DNA of 64,000 nucleotides from Camarhynchus parvulus (Eukaryota > Chordata > Aves > Passeriformes > Thraupidae), in contig NC_044600.1 in assembly GCF_901933205.1 (NCBI RefSeq), forward strand, positions 6,858,501 to 6,922,500. Reading direction: 5' to 3'. A program made the position numbers and the translations under genes. Shown here one piece after another: positions 47,801 to 59,251 of the stretch; positions within the stretch are counted from its first letter, which is position 1; each line of letters begins with the position of its first letter. The notes beneath the pieces are model-generated. The model was not told the DNA's origin. It ran no database searches and saw only the letters and a program-made list of their open reading frames with translations.

Positions 47801-50045
47801 CTCAGCCCTTGGTCCAGCAAGGGCTATCTGAGCAATGCCAAATGCTGAACCAGCTTTGATAGCTAAATTGCTTTAGCTGCTTTTAATGTTTTTATTGCTT
47901 AAAAGAGGCAGAGGATATGCTTTTTGATGTGCTCGTTTTAGAGGGATTTTTTTTTTGAGGAGGAAGGTGTTGGTTGATAAAGTGCACAGAGAAATAAATT
48001 TCTTGTATATATCTGAAAATCCTTATTTTGTCTGCATTCCACTTTCATCTTATGTTTCCTGTCAATTTATGTGCTTTCTGATAAATGCCACCTTTTGGTG
48101 TAAAACAGCTTGAATATTTAAAACATGGCATTTTGATTAGCTAAACTATAGATTTGCTTTGACATGTCATTTCTTTTGTTCTAAAATGCCCTGACAATTC
48201 ATATCTGTGGCAGCCAAACAAGCAAATTTATGTACAAAGCTATTGTTCATTCCTGAAGTGTCACTGCTCAATGAGACGGAGTTTAAGCATTTGATTCCCC
48301 CCTCTTTGCATGATGGGAGGTCCATTTCTCAATAATGAAACCAGTTTTCTTGCAAAAATTCAATTAAATTAAATATCAAACATAAATCAGAATGGAGCTT
48401 GCTTTGAGTTCCCATATGTGCCTATTGCTGCAGTGATAACACTGGAAAAGGCATTAATTCTTCAAACTGTGCTTTTTGTCTCAGTGTTGTTTTTCTGGAG
48501 GAAAAAAAACTCACATAAAGCAAAAATGAAAAACAGAAGTTCCATGGGCTACAAAGCTGGTCTTGATGTTCTCAAACTTGGAGGTGTGACAGCCTCTCCC
48601 AGAGCACAGTGGGACTCCTGTAAGCAGGAAGAATTTCTGGAAAATGCTGTTTTCCTATCCTCAGGGATGGCTCAGACCACGGTTGTTCTCCATGTGCTGG
48701 AGAGTCATTGCTATGTCACGTCCATATTTTTCTAGAATCCTTGAAATTGAACATTTTGTTTTCAGACATAATTTCAAGCAGTGTTAATGTCTTTATTTCG
48801 TCCATTTATATGAAATAGGAGAGTAAAGCCTTCCCTTGAGTTCTGGTTTCTGAAAATCTTTGCTGCCAGGACCAGTGTGGTTTTTTTAGAAAGGATTTTT
48901 GTTTTTAAAGTTTAAAACCTTCTGGTGAGCTCATAGTGTGAAAATACTTTTTTTTTTCCTGTGTTAGAATAAGATAATATAAAAGGCTAACAGGGAAAGG
49001 TAGGTTAAAATACTTCAGATATATCTTGGAAAATCTATTTCAATTATGTTCTGTGTGCTTTTAGTGGAGACGATAAATCCTAAAGAATTAAGAGAGCCAT
49101 AAAGATAAGTGTTATAGGAGAGTACGTCTCACATTTCACCTCTGGAAATTAAAATATTTGCTGTGAAATCAGACGTTATAAGGGTCACTGCTTTGCTTGT
49201 GGTCATTAATAGCAGGAGGTGACTGTTGGAAGAGCTAAGGGAAGCCACTTCCCATAACATGGAAATTAAATGTGCAATTTACTGAAAATTCCCTTCCTTG
49301 TGAAATGGCTCTCTAATGCCAGGCTCCGAAGGGAACTTTGCTTTTTACTTCAATTTGCATTTGGACGGACCATCTAAACTTTTATCTGCCTTGCATGAAA
49401 TACTGATTGCATTAGCATAACAGGAGGTCACTTTTCTGTTTGTCCAGTGTAGCTGGGCAGTAAGGAAGATAAATTAATTGTTTCCAAGATGTTAATGTTT
49501 GTAATGAGAGCCCAAAGCAGCTCAGATCCCAGGTCCCCTTGGCTGTACCTGTGTGTGCATCTCCAGGGGTGTCTGCTGCTGGTAATTCCACTCTGCTGCT
49601 GCCCAGAGGAAATTTTGTATGACAAGTAACAATTACTTTGGACAACTACTGGCACTGCACTCAAAACCACCCCCAGACTTTATTGTAACAACATTTTCCA
49701 CAGCAAGACAGTAAAACCAATGAGGCAGAGCCTGCCTGGCCTCCTCCTTGTGGCTATGGGAGAGTTGTTGCAATGTCATAAATGGCCTAATATGTCTAAA
49801 TGTGAGCTCTGGAGCTGAGTTTGGGCTTTTGGCTGTGCTCTTTAGTGCTCATCTGTGGGTTACCATCCTGTGAAACTCTGGGTGCAGCTCTGGGTGCTTC
49901 TATGCTGATACTTTATTTTTTAACTCCTCCCTGTATTGCTTTTGCAGCGCCTTCATTTGTTCCAGTGCCTGGACCAGGGTGGGTCAGAGTTCCTGGAGCA
50001 GGGGTGGCTCTTGCTCAGGGGTTTGTCAGCCACTCTGCACCAGTA

Positions 50046-50080
50046 TATAGAGCAGTATATGAATGCAATTCTATTAATAA
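50046..50080 (+). repeat. 35-bp dispersed repeat, copy A
   Basis: The segment TATAGAGCAGTATATGAATG followed by CAATTCTATTAATAA matches 54896-54930 at 33 of 35 positions in direct orientation, 4.85 kb apart. Flanks do not match. The family is not recognised. Confidence 0.8.
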
Positions 50081-51436
50081 CACTCAGCACAAGCTCCAGG
50101 GCTGGTCTGCGGCTCAGATCCCCCAGCAGGGTGGGAGCACCGCAGTGTTTGGAGAGGCTCTGTAGAGCTCAGCTCCCAAGTGTGGTGGTGGTTGTTTTTT
50201 TGTTCTGCCAGGGAGCAACAATCAGTGTGTAAAGACAGTGCAAACATGGAGTTCTCATGGCTCACATGACAGCTTTCTGATAAGTTTTTATTTCTGAGAC
50301 CCCCAGGTAGTGGCTGTGTTGGGGTGGGTTTTACATCCTGACCTTTCGGCTTTGTTTTGCAAGAGCAGTGATATCCAGGCACACAGCAGGATGTTCCAGG
50401 ACTTCCCTGCCCTGAGTGCTGTGGTCCCTGGGGGCTGCCAGGCAGCAGCTGGGCTGACAGATGAGCATCTCAGTCCCAGGAGTCCCTCAGTACCACTCTG
50501 CTCAGCAAACACAGCACTTGGGCATTGTGCTGGCAGTCCCAGGAGATGGAAATCTGTGTGCTTCAGCCTGCTCCTTGCTATGATCTTCCAGTGAGGAGGG
50601 GAATGAAGAGATGCAGGAATCACCTTTTTCACTTAAATAATCTTTTGCCTTTGCATCTTGTGTGGTGTAAGCTACATACCAGAATTATTTCTTGCAGGTC
50701 TCTACTCATGGATAACTTGTTCATAGGCTGGTCTATTTTTGGATTTTTTTTTACTGATGGGATAGTCTGGTCTTAGAAGTGATATTTTGGAGTTTTTAGG
50801 CTCTGGATTCCTCACCCCTTACATGTTTCCTTTTTTCCCTCCCTAATGACTATTAAAAACAAAGCTGCTCTAGGTGAGTTGGTCGGAGAAGTTTGTTTTA
50901 GAGATTTGTTGCTGATCTGGGGTAAAGAGGCATGTATTTAACCTTGTTTAGAACTACATCTCAATGAAAAGCCATACAAAGGATGGTGTGAACCTTACCA
51001 ATAGACTTCAAACTACTTTTACTTTAGTCAAACTGAAATCTAGGACGAGCCCTACAGTTTTCTTCCAACACCAGCCCCTATTATTGTTGCTTTCCTCTGG
51101 ATTCCTTGTAGTTGTCTTACATCTTTGGTAACATCTGGCACAGCAGAGTGGATTTGACATCCAGTGTTAATATTTCACCATTTGATGACACAGAGCAGAA
51201 GAAATTTCTCCTGTTTTATATATGGCATTTGGCATCACCACACCTGCCTTCCTTTTCTTGCCACTTGAGCAGCCTTGGCTGCTTTTCCTGTTGTGCTCCT
51301 GCCCATCCTGGTGTGTTTGTCCATGTGGCTCCTGGTGGAGGACATCTCTGGGCTCTTGGTTGAGCTGATTGAATCATCTCCCCAATTTATCAGAAGATTT
51401 TGAACTGTAGTCTTGTTCCCCAGAAATCTGAGGTGG

Positions 51437-51453
51437 TTTTTTTTTTTTTTTTT
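51437..51453 (+). repeat. T17 homopolymer
   Basis: A run of seventeen T in intron 2, with no retroposon body adjoining it that I can recognise. Confidence 0.9.
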
Positions 51454-53880
51454 GCTTGAATTTTTTTAATCTCCTCTCCAGTGGGTTCCTATTAGAGCTC
51501 CCTTTTCCATCAAAGGGCAGTAGGAGTGCTCCCAGCCAGCCTGGGGTGCTGTGCCCCTCCCTAAGTAGCAGCATTTCTTAAAACCACACATAGTTTGGGT
51601 GTCTGTTATGTATTAAGCAATAAGACCAGAAAGATGATTTGCAAAAAATCCTGGTTTATGCCCAGTCTGCTTTCTTTCCTTCCTTTAATGCTGTTAATTA
51701 AGGATGGCCTTTTCAATGTAGAGGACAGTGACCCTCAGGTTTTGTGCTGTCCCCCCATCCCTGCCAGCCCAGTGGCACTGGGGGATGCTGTGCCAGCCCT
51801 GTGTCCTTCACCAGAGCATCTGCAGTGTGCTCACACCCTGCTCTGGGGTCCCCTCCCATGGGAATGTGTCAGCCTTGCTGCCTCTGTTCATGTGTAAATA
51901 GTGGCCAGGCTGCAGAAAAGTCCCTGGATTTGTTCTGTCTAAAGCCATTTTAATATGCAGCCCCCATCCTGGGTGTGCTTCTGAAGGAGCTGTGAAACTA
52001 AAACCACTGGATTGTCACTTGGCATAAATTTGCTGCCCAGGTGCTGTGTTATTTTTTGGGATTTTTAGTGTGCAGAAAATGGAATGATGTGGGATGCTGG
52101 GAAGGGCTGTGCTGGGTCTCAGGGGTGACTGTGCCTTGGCAGGACCTCTCTTTCATGTTTGCACATACAAATGAAACCTGTGATTCAAAGTGGCCCACCC
52201 TGGGCTGGGCTTTATGAGTCAGTGGTGGGAGAGACTAAAACATTCATGTGGTGAATATACAAGGTGAAATGTGGGAGACAGTGCAAGAAATTCAGTTTGC
52301 TGAATCGCTGGAGGAGTGCAGAGTTACCGAGTGCTCTGGGCCTTGCTGGGCTTTCAACAGAGGTGTAGGAGGGAAAAAAATCTGCCCATTGGGAACCTGC
52401 TGGCTAGGCCTGACCTCTCCAGTCTGTTCACTGAATAATTTAAGCTGGTGAGGATGTCTGGAGCTCATCTGGGCAGGGGTTGCAGTTTCCAAGTTACCTC
52501 TGGAGCTTGGAGCACTGCCCCAGCCTGGGGGCTGGCATCTCCCAGTCCAGTGAGCTTTGCCTGCATTTGGCTCCCTTTCCCTGCTCATGGTCTCTCTGTT
52601 TATTAGTCCTGCTGTTTCTCTGCCTTGGTGTGTTGCTGTTTTCAAAGATGCCTTGTCCCTAAATTCTGATTCACACATGAGAGTTGCAGGGTTGATATGA
52701 AGAGGCGATTTGCTGTTGATTTACCTGGTGCTGTTCATGGGCATGAATTTTTCTCTTCAGCATATTGAATTAACTTGGGTCACTAAGTTTACAGGGGGCA
52801 CCAGTTAAACCAATACAACCAGCTTGAAATGATTACCTGATGGCACGTAGAGAATACACGAGTTAACAAAAATGATTTAGGCCTCTTAGAGCTCATGGGG
52901 TATAGTAATGTCCAACTGCACATAACTGTGAAATATTAAGCTTGGTCCTGGCATCGTTAAATGTGATGAATCTCTGTCTCTGACACCATCCTCCAGTGAG
53001 CAATGCCTCCAACAGGCACGGTTCTAATGCAGAAGTGTTTGATATTTGAGGTGAGGTATGAACATTTTGAATGTTGTCTGCTTTGTGGAGTGTGTCTCCT
53101 ACCTCGGGACTGCCTGGAGTTCCCTCAAACGCAGCCTCCTTGTGTTTGTTCTCAGCATTGGGATGTTTGTGTTTTCAGCTCCTCATTCTTCATTAATGAT
53201 GTACACAAGTGTCAGCAGAGCCTTCCTCTCGTGTTTGTTACTCCTTGCACTCATTGACACAGAGGCCTGTGTGATAAAGACTCATCAAAGTCGTCATTAC
53301 TCTGCACTTATCTGCTCTGAACTGTCTGCTTTGTCTGTGAACCTCTCTTTGATCTGAGCCTGTTTCTGGCTCCATGCCTCATTATTTACTTTCCTGTAGC
53401 ACTCCCTTCTGAAGAGCACACATCTCTTCTGTTTAATTCATGATGAAAATATATTGGTGTTCATATTTGTCTCCCTTTTTAGCACAGGATACATAACAGT
53501 GACAAAACCCACTGAGCCTCCCAGTGCTGCTACTTGTCTTGATCTCGGGCTTGGGCCCCTCCAGCTCCCAGCCCCCAGCCCCAGGGCAGTTGTTGTGGCA
53601 GGACTGTGGCTTTGTCTTGGCTTGTCACTGTAGGGACTTCAGTGACAGCCAGGAGTAAAACCTGGACTCGTGCTTGCCTCCTGGCATAGCTCAGAATCTG
53701 TGTAATGAATTGTATCTCACGTATTTCATGCATAGTTGTGCTTTGCTGGGGAAAACTGGCAAAGAAGTCAACACCAACTCCGTTTGTCTCTTTCAGTTGT
53801 GCTGCAGGAATTATGCTAAAATAGATGTCTCTTTTGTTGGGAAGGAAGTTATAAGCTGTGTGTAAGGGGCAGTCGTCCCT

Positions 53881-54405
53881 CTGTATTTAGCACAGGTGAG
53901 GCTGCACCTTGTCTGCAGGTTCAGTTCTCGGCCCCTCACTACACTGAGGTGCGGCAGCGAATCCAGAGGAGGGCAGTGGAGCTGGAAAAGGCTCTGGAGC
54001 AAAGTCTGATGGGGAATGGCTGAGGGATCTGGGGTTGTTTAGCCTGGAGGAGGTTCAGGGGTGACCTTACTGCTCTCTACAGCCCCGTGACATGAGGCTG
54101 AAGGCAGGTGGTGTCAGGCTCTCCTCCCAGGTAACAAGTGACAGGATGAGAGGAGATGGCCTCAAGCGGCATCAGTGAAAGTTTAGATTGGATATTAGGA
54201 AGAATTTCTTCCATGAAAGGATGGTCAGGCATTGGAACAGGCTGCCAAGGGAAGCAGTGGAACACCATTCCTGGAAGTGCTCAAAAGGCATGTCAGTGTG
54301 GCATTTTGGGGACATGGCATAGTGGTGAATGTGGCAGTGCTGGGTTCACAGATAAACTCAATCTTAAAGTTATTTTCCAACTAAAATTACACTGTGATTG
54401 TGTCC
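53881..54405 (+). mobile_element. CR1 LINE fragment with broken ORF2 C-terminal remnant, plus strand
   Basis: This is the longest CR1 copy in the window, about 525 bases. Blocks typical of CR1 follow in order: CACAGGTGAGGCTGCACCTT, GTTCAGTTCTCGGCCCCTCA, GGGTTGTTTAGCCTGGAGGA, GGTAACAAGTGACAGGATGA, TTAGATTGGATATTAGGAAG, CATTGGAACAGGCTGCCAAG, GGGGACATGGCATAGTGGTG. It ends in a decayed ACTGTGATTGTGT terminus. The upstream part once encoded the end of the reverse transcriptase ORF, now interrupted by stops and indels. The copy is 5' truncated and inactive. Confidence 0.93.
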
Positions 54406-54895
54406 TCTTGCTCAGGCAGGTGTCCCACACCTGTCCATGTGGCCCCAGCATGGAGCAGCGGAGCTGGCACCCAGCCCTGTGTGATCCCAGGGCATTGTGC
54501 CCAAGGCTGTCCCACAGCCGCCAGTGGGCTGGGGAGGTGACTCCACCCATAAATATCACTGAAACCCAATTGTGTGAAACAATTGCTGCTGCTGGGTGGA
54601 GGCAGGGGAGGCTGCCCAGGGCCCTGGCTCCCAGCTCCCAAAATCTGTGCATTCAGTGTCTCCATTGCAGCTGCCATCAGTGCATTGGGTGTTCCTGGGT
54701 GCTGGTGTGGGGAGAGGAGGAGCTGGACAGAATTCCTGGAGGCACAAGAAGGTAACATTGATCATCCCCACCCAGAGATCTGGGCACTGTGTGTTCGGGG
54801 GCAGTTTGGCACTCCAATGAGTTGGTTACACACCTACTGTTGTGAGTTTTCATTATTATTTTCTGCAATGAAAATAAAAGCATTAAGTTAAGGGA

Positions 54896-54930
54896 TATAG
54901 ACCAGTATATGAATGAAATTCTATTAATAA
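54896..54930 (+). repeat. 35-bp dispersed repeat, copy B
   Basis: Near-identical partner of 50046-50080 (two substitutions), sharing CAGTATATGAATG and AATTCTATTAATAA. It lies about 490 bases downstream of the long CR1 fragment, but nothing ties the two together. Confidence 0.8.
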
Positions 54931-57170
54931 TGTAATGCCTGTTCTTGGTGGTCTGAGAGTTTGGTTGCTGGTATTTCTATCCCCTCCTCTTTTATCTGGG
55001 TTTGCAGGTAGATGAAGGTGTGGTTGTTCTTTATCCATATTGAAGGATTAAGGCCCCAAAAATTTATGTTCTCTAACATAAAGGCTGCAAATAAACACAC
55101 CAAGTAGTTGGGTGCTGTTGAATGCTGTGTAATTACCGAGCATTAAATGACATTTGAGATAAATCCCCTATGAACACACAACGGCTGTCAAGGTCAGGGT
55201 TTAACAAAGCTTGTCATTCCCATGCCTTAAAATGCAGATTGCACACCAAGTCCCAAAGGGCCTCCTAACACTGCAGAAACTCTTTCCAGCCTGCAGTTGC
55301 ACAGAAGTTTGAGCATTTCTCCTGAAATTAGTGAACTATACATGGAGTCAGGTGCTGTTGTGAATTTAGCTGTTGAAAAGATTGTTTAATTCCATTTGGA
55401 CACTTGAGAGTTTACTGGTTAGCAGGAGTGATAGCTTTCTTACAGCATTTATTATGCTGTTAAGGGAAAGTTTGCTGCTCCTGGTTTTATACAATTAACC
55501 AAGGAAGTGTGTTTGCTTTTTTAATTTATTTTTTCCCCCCAAACAAAGCTGAGCCTGGGTAACTGCAGGGAGAGGCTTGAAAACCCAGCCTGGTCTTGCC
55601 TTAGAGTCCAAGATGTCAGGAGACAAATGAAATAGATCTGCCTTGTTTTTATTAAATGCCCTCCATTTGTAGCCTAATGACTTCTTTTTATTGCTTTGGT
55701 GGGCACAGAGGGAGCACAGGCTTTGGTGACCACAAACTCTCTGCTGCAGAACGTGCCTGCCTCAAACCTGGCTCTGCTCTGCTTTTCCTGCTGCTCCATT
55801 TGCCTTCATCCTGTCCCTGCTGAGCAAGGTTTCAGCCTGCCTGGAGGGGCATCCCCTGTGTGTGCTGCTGGCCAGGGGGCTCCAGGAGTGCTGGTGGGGG
55901 GCTCTGAGGAGAACCCCAGACTCTCCCCTGCCTCTCCTTGCAGCTTCCTGAGCCTGCTGCCAAATTCCCTTGTGTGCGTGGGATGTGATGGCGCCTGGAG
56001 AGCGGAGGGATGGCAAGATGTGTGTCACTGTGTGCCCTTCCAAGTGCTGTGACAGCTCCTGGGGACGCTGCAGCTTCTCCTCCCGCCCTCTGGCTCCAGC
56101 CTTGCTGTGCAGGAGCTCTGGCTCAGCAGAGCCAGCAGTGCCAGGGAGCCACGTGCTTTGTAACTCAGTTTATCCAGGCTGAAGAGGATTGTGCTGCTTC
56201 TGCTGTCACTTTGACAGATGTTTGCACTTCACGGGCTGAATGGACTCGCTGTAGTTACATTTTGACTGAGGTATCACATAAAAAAAGTAAAAAATAATAG
56301 GCAAATCCCAATAGCACAGCCTGCCAGGGTCGGTAGGGCTGGTGAGGTGGGGGAAGGAATCAGCAGTTGTGGGCAGCATTTTCTCTCTGGATAGCCATTT
56401 CTAATTTTAACAGGGTCTGCAGGCACTCGCTTTGCTGCTTCTGCTGTTGAAGTCGTGCTTCCTGAGCAGGCTCCTTAATTACAGTGGTTTAGCTCAAGTC
56501 TGTTTGAAATTTTTTTTTGACTAGCGGGTATGAAATGGAATTGGATCTCTCTGGAGCATTGAGATTGGTCAGAGCAGAAAGAGTAAGAAGGGAAAGTTAC
56601 TTTAAAGTGGTATTCTTGAGAATCTTGCATCGAGCTTTGCCTGGTTTTATACCCAAAATACCACTTATGCTGATGTTCATGTGGCTGGTGTAAGACAGCA
56701 GAGTGTAGCCTGTAATTTGGGCTGCAGCTATTCACAGACCAGGCAGCACACTGAACCAGATGAAGCCAGATGCCAGCTAAATCAGCAGCATCCTCTTCCT
56801 CCTTTTTTTTTTTCATTACAGAATTATATGTATGGGACTTGTTTGAATAATAGCTATTGAGAAGGGAGAACTTGCCCCACTAATCATGAGCTTAATATAG
56901 AATATTTATCTCAAAGTTGTTGCTTATGCTTTGCTTTGCATCTTCTGTCTTGTGCCCTGTGCTGCTTGGTGGCTTTGGGGCTGTGTTGGTCCAAAATCAC
57001 AGTTCCCATTTAAAAAAAACCAAACCCCTTATTTCAGTAAGATAAGATGAAGAAAGCTTTAAAGCTTTTCAAACCAGAGAGCACATGTCATCCCTCTTGG
57101 GACTGTTGGTAAAAATTGATGCAGGAGACCAAAATTAGAGAGAGGAAATTATAAAATGCCTCTCCCCTGC

Positions 57171-57185
57171 TTTTTTTTTTTTTTT
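57171..57185 (+). repeat. T15 homopolymer
   Basis: A run of fifteen T following CTCCCCTGC, in intron 2. Confidence 0.9.
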
Positions 57186-59229
57186 CTTTCCTGAGTGACT
57201 TTAAAATATTCCCTTCCTGCAGATGGCTTGCTGTGCTGGGATGCCCCATATGTGGCATCATGTGTGTGCAATTACACATTTAGTCTTGATAAGTTTGACG
57301 TGTTTCTGTGGCCGGCTGTTTGCCAGTCATCAGCTTCATCCCCCCCTCCAAGGAGCCAGGGCTCTTCTTCCTTCATAACATTTTAGATCCTTTTCCTTCT
57401 CAGCTGAATGACAGATATTAGCATATTCCTTTGGAAGGTGGTGCTGGGTGTTTGTACCAGTTGATGGGGTATTGGCAGTCACAGATATTCTGTTTGTCGT
57501 TTAGCTCAGTGAGAAACAAAAATGTGTCTGAATCTGATAATGGAGAACACAGAAGCAATGCTGGCAGCCAAATGTCTGCTTTAGCCCTAAATCACTTGTT
57601 TCCTTAAAGAAAAACAAATCTGAAGTGTGAAAATACCTTGGAGAGGTATATTCCTGTCCATGGGAACTCGCAGGTACTGATGAAAACTCAGCGCGTGGGG
57701 TTTATTGGACTGAATGAGCTTACTGCTGGTTTGTGCATTATTTTTTTTTTGTAAGTGAAGAAGGCATGTTGTCTTTCTGAATAACTCTTCCCTGTGGATA
57801 TCTATGACAGCTCTTCTGTCTTGCCTTGCTCGCCTGTCAGTGTTAGGGGTGGATCCTGGGGGTCTGTTGAAAGGAGCCTTATAAAGGACAAGGTGGATTG
57901 CTGGGCTGGATTGAAATTCTTGTTGCTTCCAGTGTGGCAGATTCGGGTGACTAACTGTCCAACAAACCCATCTGTTTGGGATTTGGAGGAAATACAGGAA
58001 AAGCAGGAAAATGCCTGCTCTGTCAGTAGTACAGCATTGGAGCACACAGTGGGAACAGTTCTAGTCCATCAGCTGCAAAAATGATCTCCATCAGTAAATA
58101 CCACTTTTCTGCACACGGGATCTGTGTCACTCTTCATGCATGTGCCTGAATTAGGAATTATGCTATTAAACTGTGAGCAGAGTGGTGTGTGCAGATAGGA
58201 GTGATGGCTGCTCGTTCTGCAAAGGATGCAAAGGGAGGACATTTCCTTCTCCCCATGCACAGCTGGATGGACTCATTAGAGCATGTGCCTGTTGCTGTGT
58301 TAGGCTTTTTGGGCTCAGTTGTCAGCTGAGACTACAAGCCAGAAATTAGTAGCCCTCATACAAAAGTTTCTGGTACAGCTCTTTCTCCAAGCAGAGGAAG
58401 CAATTATCAGTTGCAGTCACTGGTCACAGAGGTCCTGCTGCTGGTCCTTCCCCTTGCTCTCCTCTGCCCTGTACCCACCCACTGCTCTTCTCTTGTCCTC
58501 ACCTCTTTGTTGAAGGCACCGTGGTGGTTCTTGTTCTGGTGCTTTGCTAACCTGAGGGTGTCCCGGGGACAGAACATGGGTACTGCAGAGGAACAGATGT
58601 GCTCTTCAGCACAACAGTTCAGAAATTAATTTTTTTTAATTGTCCCATTGTTAGCAAGAACTGGCTAATAATTACTGGCCTGTGGCTTTACCTCTCTCTG
58701 TTCAGCCCCTTGTGGGGGCTGCTCTGGTGTTGTGCCCCATTTCTCTTTCTCTTACCAGCTGCAGGATGGAGGGTTTGGGACACAGCCCCTGGAGCTGGGA
58801 TGGCTGACGCATCCCCACAGCAGTCAAGGGCTGGATGTGAGGTGTTGCCTTATCTGCTTGAAGGTCCCTTTAGCAGCCAGAAGGGTATTAAAGACCTCTT
58901 GGTACAGCAACACTGAGGATCCCTTTGATCCATGAACTCCTTGTGGAGAGCTCAGGAAGAGATTCTTACCAAGGCAGGTTTCCAGCATTCCTCTTAGCAG
59001 CTCATTAGCCCTGAGCATTCTTGGATAAAATCACCCTGGCATCTCTCCTGCAAGGCTGCAAAACATTTATTTTCCAATGCAATAGATCTGCAGTTGCCAC
59101 CTGTAGTTTTGGGTCACTGTCCTGTTCAGAGAGTCCTGACAATAAAACTGTGAAGCTGTGAAAGCTAACTGGGTACTGGGTGAGTGGTGCCTGAGACCTG
59201 TATCAACACAGGAGGCAGACTTCTTTTCC

Positions 59230-59251
59230 TTTTTTTTTTCTTTTTTTTTTT
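59230..59251 (+). repeat. Interrupted poly-T (T10 C T11)
   Basis: A pyrimidine-only tract within a longer pyrimidine-rich stretch (59220-59251). Confidence 0.9.

Larger units (their letters stand above)
38896..53880 (+). other. GPC3: GPC3 intron 2, third segment
   Basis: Fifteen kilobases without a recognised exon or identified mobile element. One half of a 35-bp near-identical repeat pair lies at 50046-50080 and T17 at 51437-51453. Two AT-rich, high-complexity stretches (about 48,000-48,420 and 49,000-49,420) look like candidate conserved noncoding sequence. A mild CpG rise occurs around 39,200-39,300. Open frames are short and have no homology I can recognise. Confidence 0.65.

Noticed and set aside
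54156..54755. 199-codon open frame beginning inside the CR1 element
   Set aside because: It begins in CR1 in a frame other than the reverse transcriptase one and runs into unrelated intron sequence.
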